A program made the translations under genes and the position numbers. From contig CAVUYY010000008.1 of assembly GCA_963745775.1 (NCBI GenBank), positions 636,974 through 700,973 on the forward strand: a stretch of DNA of 64,000 nucleotides, given 5' to 3'. Origin of the DNA: Gaiellasilicea sp963745775 (GTDB taxonomy: Bacteria; Actinomycetota; Thermoleophilia; Gaiellales; Gaiellaceae). Each line of letters begins with the position of its first letter. Within the stretch, counting starts at the first letter, position 1. This document shows, one piece after another, positions 1 through 6,913 of the stretch. Under the pieces are notes generated by a model, which made no database searches, had not been told where the DNA came from, and was given only the letters and a program-made list of their open reading frames with translations.

Positions 1-164
1 AGCTCGCGCGAGCCCGGTCCGATCGGCTCGAGCTGACGACCGATCTCGGGCGCGGTGCCATGACCCGGGTCGAGGCAGATCAGCGCAGCGGCAAGCGTCT
101 CGGCGAGCACAACAGCCGAGGGTAGCGCCGCTCTTCGCGTGGCTGTTGCTCCGCGGCGTCCCAC
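1..164 (-). CDS. N-acetylmuramoyl-L-alanine amidase, N-terminal fragment
   Basis: Reading leftwards, the frame from a GTG at 164 gives a short hydrophobic leader followed by LICLDPGHGTAPEIG and runs off the window edge. LDPGHG is the opening strand and first zinc-ligand histidine of the Amidase_3 family, which cleaves the MurNAc-L-Ala bond of peptidoglycan outside the membrane. Only about 54 residues are inside the window, so the second zinc ligand and catalytic Glu cannot be checked. The start is uncertain because no ribosome binding site is obvious and another GTG lies further in. The gene is divergent from the secreted protein that starts at 252. Confidence 0.55.
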   Translation of the reverse strand, partial: MGRRGATATRRAALPSAVVLAETLAAALICLDPGHGTAPEIGRQLEPIGPGSRE

Positions 165-251
165 GGTTTAGGTTCGCGCTACACGGGCCGCATGCAGGGG
201 GAGCCCGTAGCGACGAGGCGAAGCCGTCTCGCGCCGTCAGAAGGAGGGCAC

Positions 252-1984
252 ATGAATCAGCGACACACACGGCGAGCGCGCCTGCTCGTCGTCCTCGGCG
301 TCGCTCTCGCCGGAGCGCTTGCGGCAGCGCCGGGCGGAACCGCCGCACCGAAGCCGAGGGTCATCACCTCGGCGGCATTCGACGTCTCTCCGCCGGCCGC
401 GATCCTCCGGCCGACGACTCGGGTCTACGACGCACCGGCCGGCAATACGCGGAGCGTGAACGCCCCCGTAACCGACGTCGATACGGGTTACACGGGCGAC
501 GCAGGACTCCAGACCTCGGGTTACGCGGCGATGCCGGCCTTGGGGCCGCTCGTCAACTTCGAGGGGCTGAGCAACACGGACAACTTCAACATCTTCGGCT
601 TCCGGGTCAATCCTCCCGATCCCGTCGGGGACGTCGGCCCGAACCACTACGTCGAGATGATCAATCTCGTCTTCGGCGTCTGGGACAAGGCCGGGAACAA
701 GCTGCTCGGCCCGATCGACACCGGCGCGCTCTGGGGCGGCTTCCCGATCGAGGACTGCACCGATCCCTCGGGCGACCCGATCGTGCTCTACGACCAGACC
801 ACCGACCGCTGGCTCCTCAGCCAGTTCACGACGCGCGGGCTCGACGATCCGACGCTGCCGTTCTACAACTGCGTCGCGATCTCGACGAGCGGCGACCCGA
901 CGGGCTCGTACTACCGCTACGCGTTCATCACGCAGCCGGACGTGGACGGCGGCTACTACTTCCCGGACTATCCGAAGTACGGCGTCTGGACGAACTCGTA
1001 TCTGATGACGACGCGCGACTTCGGCTCGGTCGACGGCTACGGGATCAGCGTCTACGCGCTCGAGAAGAACAAGATGGTGAACGGCGAGGCGAAGGCCCGG
1101 GCCGATCCAGTTCTTCCTCGACTCGGAGGATCCGGACGTCGAACCTCGAGGACATCGGCGACGGGCTCCTGCCGGCGGACATCGACGGCAACCGGCGTCC
1201 GCAGGAGCACGCGCCGCACCGATCGTCGGCACCCAGGACGACGGGGGCGGCTACGCCGACGGCCCGATCGTGGACGCGCTCAACGTCTACGACCTTGCCG
1301 TGCAAGTGGCAGGCGAACCCGATCGCGTCGCTCTCCGGGCCCGATCGAGCTGGCGACGGCGCCGTTCGACTCGATCTTCCCGTGCGCGCCGACCGCGCGG
1401 GACTGCCTCCCGCAGCCGGGATGCGGATCCGGCGCAGTACATCGACATCCTCTCGTACCGGCAGCGGCCGACCCACCGGCTCGCCTACCGGAACTTCGGC
1501 ACGTACGAGACGCTCGTGACCAATCAGTCGGTCGAGGCGCTGCCCGGCATCGCCGGCGTCCGCTGGTACGAGCTGCGCCGCGTCGACGGCGTCTACTCGA
1601 TCCACCAGCAGGGCACCTACGCCCCGGCCGACGGCGTCCACCGCTGGATGGGCTCGGCTGCGATGGACCGGAACGGGTCGATCGCGATCGGCTACAGCGT
1701 CGTCAACGGGACGAACGTCTTCCCGGGGATCCGCTACACGGGCCGGCTCGCCGAGTGACCCGGCGGGCCAGATGACCGTCGCCGAAGGGACGATCATCAA
1801 CGGGAGCGGGATCCAGACGACGACGAACTCCCGCTGGGGCGACTACACGTCGCTCAACGTCGACCCGGTCGACGACTGCACCTTCTGGTACGTGAACGAG
1901 TACTACACGGCCGCGGGGCAGGCGAGCTCCCCGGCCGGCTGGCAGACGAGGATCGCGAACTTCCGCCTCCCCGGCTGCGGCTAG
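252..1984 (+). CDS. Secreted protein of unknown function, frameshifted as read
   Basis: A strong ribosome binding site (GAAGGAGGG) precedes the ATG. The first 30 residues form a signal peptide (arginine-rich start, hydrophobic LLVVLGVALAGALAAA, cleavage near GTAA). The mature part continues intact to about 1100 (motifs NPPDPVGDVGPNHYVEMIN and YFPDYPKYGVW). The frame then changes at least three times: conserved text returns at about 1440-1755 (RLAYRNFGTYETLVTNQ) and again at 1772-1984, where SRWGDYTSLNVDPVDDCTFW and NEYY form the characteristic C-terminal block. That block is familiar from secreted, probably beta-propeller-like bacterial proteins without assigned function. No catalytic residues can be named. 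I infer one exported protein of about 575 residues interrupted by indels. Confidence 0.6.
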
Positions 1985-1993
1985 CGCGAACAC

Positions 1994-2026
1994 GGTGCGG
2001 GCGGCCCGGAAGGAGCCGCCCGCACC
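1994..2026 (+). terminator. Strong hairpin, probable terminator
   Basis: A 12-bp perfect stem (GGTGCGGGCGGC against GCCGCCCGCACC) with a 9-nt loop begins 10 nt after the stop codon of the secreted protein. No T-run follows, as is common in high-GC actinobacteria. Confidence 0.6.
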
Positions 2027-2072
2027 GCCCTACTCCGAGCGCTTACGCTCCTTGGAAAACGAAGGGGGCAGG

Positions 2073-2375
2073 ATGTTCGCGCGAGTCAGCACCTACGAGA
2101 TTCCCGACGGGCGCATGGACGACGCCGTGACGAGCTTCCGCACGGCGCTCGAGGAGATCGGAAACCTCGACGGGTTCAGCGAGGGGTTCTTCATCGTCAG
2201 CGGGGAGGAAGAGAAGGCGACGGCGCTGACGCTGTGGACGACGAGACGCGCGCTCGAGGCGAGCCGCATTACGGCGAGCCGGCTCCGCAGCGAGGCGGCC
2301 CGCTCGATCGACAGCGCCGTCGCAAGCGCCTGCGAGTACGAGGTCGCGGTCCACGTGCGCGGGGAGCAGAGCTAG
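2073..2375 (+). CDS. Small ABM-like (dimeric alpha/beta barrel) protein
   Basis: The product is 100 residues. The start is the ATG after GAAGGGGG (2061-2068); an in-frame upstream extension has no ribosome binding site and lies in the terminator. MFARVSTYEIPDGRMDDAVT, then a glycine/phenylalanine-rich centre (GFSEGFFIVS) and a W-containing strand (ATALTLWTTR), match the layout of antibiotic-biosynthesis-monooxygenase-like proteins, which fold as a dimeric ferredoxin-like barrel. The ligand or substrate is unknown. The stop codon is 3 nt from the 3' end of the oppositely oriented tRNA-Sec, so the two converge almost without a gap. Confidence 0.6.
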   Translation: MFARVSTYEIPDGRMDDAVTSFRTALEEIGNLDGFSEGFFIVSGEEEKATALTLWTTRRALEASRITASRLRSEAARSIDSAVASACEYEVAVHVRGEQS

Positions 2376-2378
2376 GAA

Positions 2379-2471
2379 CGGAGCGGCGTGGGAGTCGAAC
2401 CCACCAAGCCGTGGGTTGCACGACCGGACCGGTTTTGAAGACCGGTTGGGCCACCGGGCCCGTGCCGCTCC
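2379..2471 (-). tRNA. selC: tRNA-Sec (UCA anticodon)
   Basis: The 93-nt cloverleaf reads right to left. It has an 8-bp acceptor stem GGAGCGGC/GCCGCTCC (2464-2471 with 2380-2387), discriminator G at 2379 and no encoded CCA. The D stem GGGCC/GGCCC has a 4-nt loop. The anticodon stem CCGGT/ACCGG closes the loop CTTCAAA with anticodon TCA (complement of 2436-2438). A long variable arm precedes a 5-bp T stem GTGGG/CCCAC with TTCGACT. The 8+5 acceptor/T-arm geometry is diagnostic for bacterial selenocysteine tRNA. selA and selB lie 20 kb away. Confidence 0.95.
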
Positions 2472-2477
2472 GCCGCC

Positions 2478-2483
2478 AGCGTA
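2478..2483 (-). promoter_or_regulatory. -10 box of tRNA-Sec
   Basis: TACGCT on the minus strand, 6 nt upstream of the mature 5' end of the tRNA, fits the TANNNT -10 pattern seen repeatedly in this window. No clear -35 is visible. Confidence 0.5.
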
Positions 2484-2512
2484 TCGACGGCGTCTACGCG
2501 ACACTCTTAGCG

Positions 2513-2518
2513 GATACT
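2513..2518 (+). promoter_or_regulatory. -10 box of the histidine kinase gene, leaderless start
   Basis: GATACT lies 7 nt before the ATG at 2526 and no ribosome binding site is visible. This suggests transcription starts at or next to the start codon. Confidence 0.45.
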
Positions 2519-2525
2519 CCGGGGC

Positions 2526-4154
2526 ATGCCCGAACAGAACCGCGTCCGAGGACTCGTCGATGCCGGCATTGCGCTGACCTCGGAGCTCTCGCTCGACGAT
2601 CTGCTCCGGAAGCTGACGGAGACAGCCGCCGCCCTGACCGGCGCCCGATACGCCGCACTCGGCGTGATCGACGCGTCCGGGACGGGGCTCGAGCGCTTCG
2701 TCAACACCGGAATCGACGCGGAGACGGTCGCCCGGATCGGCGAGCTTCCTCGTGGTCGCGGGATCCTCGGCGCCCTGATCACCGACGCCCGTTCGCTGCG
2801 GTTGGAATCGATCGCTGACGATCCGCGCTCGGTCGGATTCCCGCCGCACCATCCGCCGATGCGCGGCTTCCTCGGCGTGCCGATCCTCCTGCGTGGCCGA
2901 GCCTACGGCAACCTCTACTTGACCGAGAAGGTGTCCGGCCCGTTCAGCGCGGACGACGAGAAGCTCGTCGTGACGCTGGCGAGCCAGGCGGCGGTGGCGA
3001 TCGAGAACGCCCGCCTGTACGAGGCGGCGACGTCCTGGTCGGAGCAGCTCGAGGCGCTGAACGAGGTCGGGACCGCACTCGCGAGCGAGTTCGAGCTCGC
3101 CCGCCTCCTCCAGCTGATCGCCCACCGCCTGCGCGGGCTGATCGGGGCTCGGATCGTGGCGATCGCACTGACCGGTAGCGACGGGACGCTGCGAGTCGAA
3201 GCGGCCGACGGCACCGGCGCCGGGCCGCTGGTGGGCGTACAGCTCGAGCGCCGAGGCTCGAAGTGCGGGCGGGTGCTCGAGCGGGGAAGCGGCGAACGCG
3301 TCGACTCGCTCCTCGACGATCCCGAGGTCGACCAGGAAGCGACCGGGCGGCTCGGCGCCCGCAGCGGCCTGTACGTGCCTCTCGTCGCGGGTGGGAGGTC
3401 GATCGGGGTGATCGTCGCGCACGACAAGGACGGCGCGGATCCGCGCTTCACCGATGCCGACCTACGCCTGGCCGAGACCTTCGCTCCGCGGGCGGCCGTG
3501 GCCGTGGACCTCTCCGCGCGCGTCGCCCGGGACGCGGTCCGTCGGGTCGTGGAGGCACAGGAGCTCGAGCGGCGCCGGCTGGCACGAGAGCTCCACGACC
3601 AGACCGGCCAGGAGCTGACCTCGGTGCTGCTCGGCCTCAAGGCGGTCGAGGACGCGAAGAGCGACGCGGAACGCGATGAGGCGCTGGCTGCGGTTCGTGA
3701 GCAGGTCGTCGAGACTCTCCACGACGTGCGCCGACTCGCCGTGGAGCTGCGGCCGAAGGCGCTCGACGACTTCGGCCTGGTCGCCGCCCTCGAGCATCTA
3801 CGTCACACGTTTTCGGAGCAGACCGGGATGCGCGTAGATTTCGAGGCACGCATCGGCGACCGGCTCCCGAGCGACGTCGAGACTGCGCTCTACCGGATCG
3901 TTCAGGAGGCGCTGACAAACGTCGTCAAGCACGCCCAGGCGAGCACGGTCAGCATCGTTCTCGCCCGGAGCGCGAGCGCGATCACGGCGGTGATCGAGGA
4001 CAACGGCAGCGGCTTCGCGCCGGACGGCGGCAGCGGCGACGGCCTGGGCCTACTGGGGATGGGCGAGCGCCTCGCCCTGCTGGGCGGCAAGCTGAAGCTC
4101 GAGTCGAGCCCCGGCGCAGGGACGACGATCGTCGCCGAGGTTCCGGTGGGATGA
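2526..4154 (+). CDS. GAF-GAF sensor histidine kinase (NarL/DevS type)
   Basis: A cytoplasmic sensor of 542 residues without membrane segments. It has two GAF domains (about 15-165 and 175-320), a HisKA_3 dimerisation helix with ELERRRLARELHDQTGQELT and phospho-acceptor His357, then a HATPase_c domain with the N box (FQEALTNVVKHA region), IEDNGSGF and GLGLLGMGERLALLGG. It autophosphorylates on His and passes phosphate to the response regulator whose ATG overlaps its last 4 bases (ATGA). Tandem GAF plus HisKA_3 is the architecture of mycobacterial DevS/DosT, which sense gases or redox state. Whether these GAF domains bind haem or another ligand cannot be read from the sequence. The neighbouring genes for stress and redox functions fit such a role. 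Confidence 0.9.
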   Translation: MPEQNRVRGLVDAGIALTSELSLDDLLRKLTETAAALTGARYAALGVIDASGTGLERFVNTGIDAETVARIGELPRGRGILGALITDARSLRLESIADDPRSVGFPPHHPPMRGFLGVPILLRGRAYGNLYLTEKVSGPFSADDEKLVVTLASQAAVAIENARLYEAATSWSEQLEALNEVGTALASEFELARLLQLIAHRLRGLIGARIVAIALTGSDGTLRVEAADGTGAGPLVGVQLERRGSKCGRVLERGSGERVDSLLDDPEVDQEATGRLGARSGLYVPLVAGGRSIGVIVAHDKDGADPRFTDADLRLAETFAPRAAVAVDLSARVARDAVRRVVEAQELERRRLARELHDQTGQELTSVLLGLKAVEDAKSDAERDEALAAVREQVVETLHDVRRLAVELRPKALDDFGLVAALEHLRHTFSEQTGMRVDFEARIGDRLPSDVETALYRIVQEALTNVVKHAQASTVSIVLARSASAITAVIEDNGSGFAPDGGSGDGLGLLGMGERLALLGGKLKLESSPGAGTTIVAEVPVG

Positions 4155-4807
4155 CCTCGGTGCGGAGGATCCGCGTCTTGATCGTGGACGACCATGCCGT
4201 CGTACGGTCGGGCCTGCGCAAGGTGCTCGAGTCGGAGCCCGACCTCGAAGTCGTCGGTGAGGCGGGCGACGCCCGGAACGCCGTTTTCCAGACGCGCGCG
4301 ACCAAGCCCGACGTGATCCTGATGGACGTGGTCATGCCCGGAAAGACCGGGATCGAGGCGATCCCCGACGTCCTCCACGACGCACCCGAGGCGAAGATCC
4401 TGATCCTCTCGATGCAGGACGACCCCAGTTACGTGCGCGAGGCATTCGACGCAGGCGCTTACGGCTATGTGCTGAAGGAGGCGGTCGATACCGAGGTCGT
4501 CGCTGCAATTCGCGACGTCGCCTCCGGCGGGCGCTACGTTCACCCGGCGCTCGGGGCACGGATGGTCGCCGCGGACGCGACGGAACGGAAGCGCGCCGAG
4601 GAGGATCCGCTCTCCGACCGCGAGCGCGAGGTCCTTCGCCTCCTTGCTCTCGGTCATACGAACCAAGAGATCGCGACCCAGCTCTACATCTCGGTGCGCA
4701 CGGCCGAGACGCACCGGGCGCACATCATGCAGAAGCTGCGTCTGGAGAGCCGGGCCGAGCTCGTTCGCTACGCGCTCGAGCAGGGTCTGCTCGAGATCGA
4801 GAAATGA
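4151..4807 (+). CDS. NarL/FixJ-family response regulator
   Basis: The product is 218 residues. The receiver domain (1-125) has the acidic pair D13/D14, phospho-acceptor D59 in DVILMDVVMPG, switch residue S87 and K109 in GYVLKEA. A linker precedes a LuxR/GerE helix-turn-helix (about 150-215: PLSDREREVLRLLALGHTN, then QEIATQLYISVRTAETHRAH). It is translationally coupled to the kinase by a 4-bp overlap, so the two form a cognate pair. Regulators of this type bind short inverted repeats as dimers. A recurring TGCGG...CCGCA palindrome in nearby intergenic regions is a candidate target. Confidence 0.92.
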   Translation: MTSVRRIRVLIVDDHAVVRSGLRKVLESEPDLEVVGEAGDARNAVFQTRATKPDVILMDVVMPGKTGIEAIPDVLHDAPEAKILILSMQDDPSYVREAFDAGAYGYVLKEAVDTEVVAAIRDVASGGRYVHPALGARMVAADATERKRAEEDPLSDREREVLRLLALGHTNQEIATQLYISVRTAETHRAHIMQKLRLESRAELVRYALEQGLLEIEK

Positions 4808-4851
4808 TCGGGATCGGACCGAGCGGCCGCCCACGCCGAGCGGAAGCCAGC

Positions 4852-4953
4852 TCGCCACCCGAGCTCTCGGTTCGCGACGATCGCTTGCGGCGCCCAGGCG
4901 AGCTCAGCCAGGTAGCGCATCGCCTCCCCGACCGCGACCTCTGGCCCTTCATG
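4852..4953 (-). pseudogene. Remnant resembling DUF6544/DUF6920 proteins
   Basis: Between the response regulator and the universal stress protein, the minus strand encodes GEAMRYLAELAWAPQAIVAN followed by RELGWR. This resembles the segment of DUF6544 (DUF6920) proteins where an RYLAE-x-x-W motif is followed by an alanine/proline-rich helix. The text before and after it is unrelated, there is no start codon with a ribosome binding site, and the family is normally over 200 residues. I read it as a degraded leftover; a chance match cannot be excluded. Confidence 0.35.
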
Positions 4954-5013
4954 TCTGGAGCGGGATTCCGAACAACGAGAGGCGGAGCTGCCGCCGAACA
5001 CCGCCGTCGCGCC

Positions 5014-5478
5014 TCAACCGACCGCCAGGGGCACAGGCTCCGCAACCGCTGAGGCGCGCACGATGAGCACCGGCCGCTTCGTCTCCCCCAGCACTCCACG
5101 TGAGACGCTGCCGAGCAGTGCACCGGCGATCGTGCCGTGGCCGCGCGAGCCGACGACGATCAGGTCGACGTCGTGCGAGTCGGCGTAAGCGACGATCTCG
5201 TCGACGGTGTCGCCGCGGAGCATCACGGTCGTCGAGGAGACCTCGTACTCCGAGGCGACCGCAGCCGCTTCCTCGAGCACGAGGTGGTCGTGCTCGCTGA
5301 GCTCATGCTGGAAGGCGCCGCCGTAGCCGCCCAAACCAGCGGCCGGGACGACGTCGATCGTCGGGACGACGTGTACGAAGATCAGCTCGGCCGCGTGCTC
5401 GGCCGCCAACTCGACGCCGAAGGCAACCGCCTCGGTAGAGGAGGGCGAGCCGTCGGTGGTGACGAGGATTCTCTTCAT
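5014..5478 (-). CDS. Universal stress protein (UspA family)
   Basis: A single-domain Usp of 154 residues. It begins MKRILVTTDGSPSSTEA (first strand and nucleotide-binding Asp) and contains the ATP-binding signature GSRGHGTIAGALLGSVS, the G-x2-G-x9-G-(S/T) motif, so it belongs to the nucleotide-binding subclass. Such proteins promote survival under starvation, hypoxia or oxidative stress. It is transcribed away from the alcohol dehydrogenase; the 286-bp space between them carries several inverted repeats. Its leader (RNA from about 5521 to 5478) contains a near-perfect 15-nt tandem repeat. Confidence 0.93.
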   Translation of the reverse strand: MKRILVTTDGSPSSTEAVAFGVELAAEHAAELIFVHVVPTIDVVPAAGLGGYGGAFQHELSEHDHLVLEEAAAVASEYEVSSTTVMLRGDTVDEIVAYADSHDVDLIVVGSRGHGTIAGALLGSVSRGVLGETKRPVLIVRASAVAEPVPLAVG

Positions 5479-5490
5479 CTTGTCCGTCCT

Positions 5491-5521
5491 TCGATGGGGT
5501 TGTGTTTCGATTGGGTTGTGT
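5491..5521 (-). repeat. 15-nt tandem direct repeat in the usp leader
   Basis: TCGATGGGGTTGTGT (5491-5505) and TCGATTGGGTTGTGT (5507-5521) match at 14 of 15 positions with a period of 16. They sit 13-43 nt upstream of the usp start codon. Confidence 0.6.
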
Positions 5522-5523
5522 GA

Positions 5524-5578
5524 GACGGATCATCCGTCCGGGCGATTTCGTGCGGATCCGTGCCGTCGCCGATCCGCA
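5524..5578. promoter_or_regulatory. Two inverted repeats upstream of usp
   Basis: GACGGATCATCCGTC (5524-5538) is a perfect 7+1+7 palindrome. TGCGGATC (5551-5558) is mirrored by GATCCGCA (5571-5578) across 12 nt. Both lie just upstream of the usp leader, where operators would be expected. Confidence 0.45.
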
Positions 5579-5579
5579 C

Positions 5580-5595
5580 TGCGTACTTCGCCGCA
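5580..5595. promoter_or_regulatory. Candidate regulator box, copy 1
   Basis: TGCGTACTTCGCCGCA has the TGCGG-N6-CCGCA layout with one arm mismatch. It lies 102 bp upstream of usp and 170 bp upstream of the dehydrogenase start. Confidence 0.4.
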
Positions 5596-5668
5596 GAGTT
5601 TCGGCCGGCCGGTAGAACCACTGAGCGAGCGCGCGTGATTCCGCACTTCGCGCTTAGCGCCGGCGCGA

Positions 5669-5684
5669 TGCGGGATTCACCGCA
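5669..5684. promoter_or_regulatory. Candidate regulator box, copy 2
   Basis: TGCGGGATTCACCGCA has perfect 5-bp arms. It lies about 80 bp upstream of the alcohol dehydrogenase start, placing it near -60 if GACACT at 5734 is the -10 box. Confidence 0.5.
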
Positions 5685-5764
5685 ACGGCACTCAGGGCAG
5701 CCCCCGATGCTGTGTGGACGGAGCCGTCGGACACTGGCTGCACCCAAGCGTAGGAGGCACCCAG

Positions 5765-6859
5765 ATGAAGGCACTCGTGTATCACGGGCCTGATCAGAAG
5801 GCATGGGAAACCGTGCCCGATCCGGCCATCCAGGAGCCGACAGATGTGATCGTCCGCATCGACACGACCACGATCTGCGGCACCGATCTGCACATTCTCA
5901 AGGGCGACGTGGCGGCCGTGAAGCCCGGGACAATCCTCGGACACGAGGCTGTCGGGACGATCACCGAGCTCGGCTCGGCCGTCACGACGCTCGCCGTCGG
6001 AGATCGAGTGCTGGTCTCCTGCATCACGGCGTGTGGCCGCTGCAGCTACTGCCGCGAGGCTCACTATGGCCAGTGCACGGGCGGGGGCGGCTGGATCTTC
6101 GGGCACCTGATCGACGGGCTCCAAGCCGAGTTCGCCCGCGTCCCGTTTGCGGAGACCTCGGTCTACAAGATCCCGGAGGAGCTGACGGACGAGCAGGTGC
6201 TCTTCCTCGCCGACATCCTCCCGACCGCGTACGAGGTCGGTGTCCTCAACGGCAAGGTTGAGCCCGGTGACACGATCGCGGTCGTCGGCGCGGGTCCGAT
6301 CGGTCTCGCCACGATCATGACCGCGCGCCTGAGAACCCCGGCGAAGATCATCGCGATCGACCTCGCCGACGCAAGGCTCGCGCGCGCGCTCGACTTCGGT
6401 GCTGATGTCGTGATCAACAACGGCTCCGAGGACGCGATCGCCCGGGTCATGGAGCTCACGGGCGGACGAGGCGTCGACGTGGCGATCGAGGCTGTGGGGG
6501 TCCCGGAGACGTTCGAGCTCTGCACCGAGCTGATTCGGGCCGGCGGCCGAGTCGCCAACGTCGGTGTCCATGGCTGCTCCGTCACGCTGCACCTGGAGAA
6601 GCTCTGGATCCGCAACGTGCTGATCACGACGGGGCTCGTGGACACGTTCACAACTCCCCGCCTGCTCCAGCTGATCGAAGGCGGGAGGCTCGATCCGACG
6701 CCGTTCGCGACACACCGGTTCCAGCTCGACGAGACCATGGAGGCCTATGAGGTCTTCGCCGACGCGGCGACCACGCACGCCCTCAAGGTCGTGCTCTCCG
6801 GGCTGCCCGTCGAGCCCCTTAGGTCAGAGGTGGAGACGCCCGCGGCCGCACGCTCCTGA
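5765..6859 (+). CDS. Zinc-dependent alcohol dehydrogenase (MDR family)
   Basis: The product is 364 residues. The ATG is chosen because TAGGAGG lies 7 nt upstream. The GroES-like N-terminal half has the catalytic-zinc Cys in TTICGTDLHIL and GHEAVG, plus structural-zinc cysteines in CGRCSYCREAHYGQC. The Rossmann half carries GAGPIGLA and an acidic residue ending the second strand (IIAIDLADARLA), so NAD(H) is more likely than NADP(H). It resembles secondary-alcohol/isopropanol and threonine-type dehydrogenases; the substrate is not readable. It is divergent from usp and ends at a strong bidirectional hairpin. Gene and box placement suggest membership in the redox regulon. Confidence 0.9.
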   Translation: MKALVYHGPDQKAWETVPDPAIQEPTDVIVRIDTTTICGTDLHILKGDVAAVKPGTILGHEAVGTITELGSAVTTLAVGDRVLVSCITACGRCSYCREAHYGQCTGGGGWIFGHLIDGLQAEFARVPFAETSVYKIPEELTDEQVLFLADILPTAYEVGVLNGKVEPGDTIAVVGAGPIGLATIMTARLRTPAKIIAIDLADARLARALDFGADVVINNGSEDAIARVMELTGGRGVDVAIEAVGVPETFELCTELIRAGGRVANVGVHGCSVTLHLEKLWIRNVLITTGLVDTFTTPRLLQLIEGGRLDPTPFATHRFQLDETMEAYEVFADAATTHALKVVLSGLPVEPLRSEVETPAAARS

Positions 6860-6870
6860 CGAGGTGAGGC

Positions 6871-6906
6871 GTGGGGGTGGGGCGGCATTCGCGGCCCCAC
6901 CCCCAC
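6871..6906. terminator. Bidirectional hairpin terminator
   Basis: A perfect 13-bp stem (GTGGGGGTGGGGC / GCCCCACCCCCAC) with a 10-nt loop lies between the converging dehydrogenase (+) and acyl-CoA synthetase (-) genes. Confidence 0.75.
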
Positions 6907-6913
6907 TTGACGG

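Noticed and set aside
252..1984. In-frame UGA selenocysteine codons as explanation for split genes
   Set aside because: The conserved halves lie in different reading frames, so a recoded stop codon cannot join them.
2043..3422. Long open frame antisense to the histidine kinase
   Set aside because: It covers a clear GAF-GAF kinase on the other strand, has an Arg/Ala/Asp-rich composition typical of high-GC shadows and no recognisable domain.
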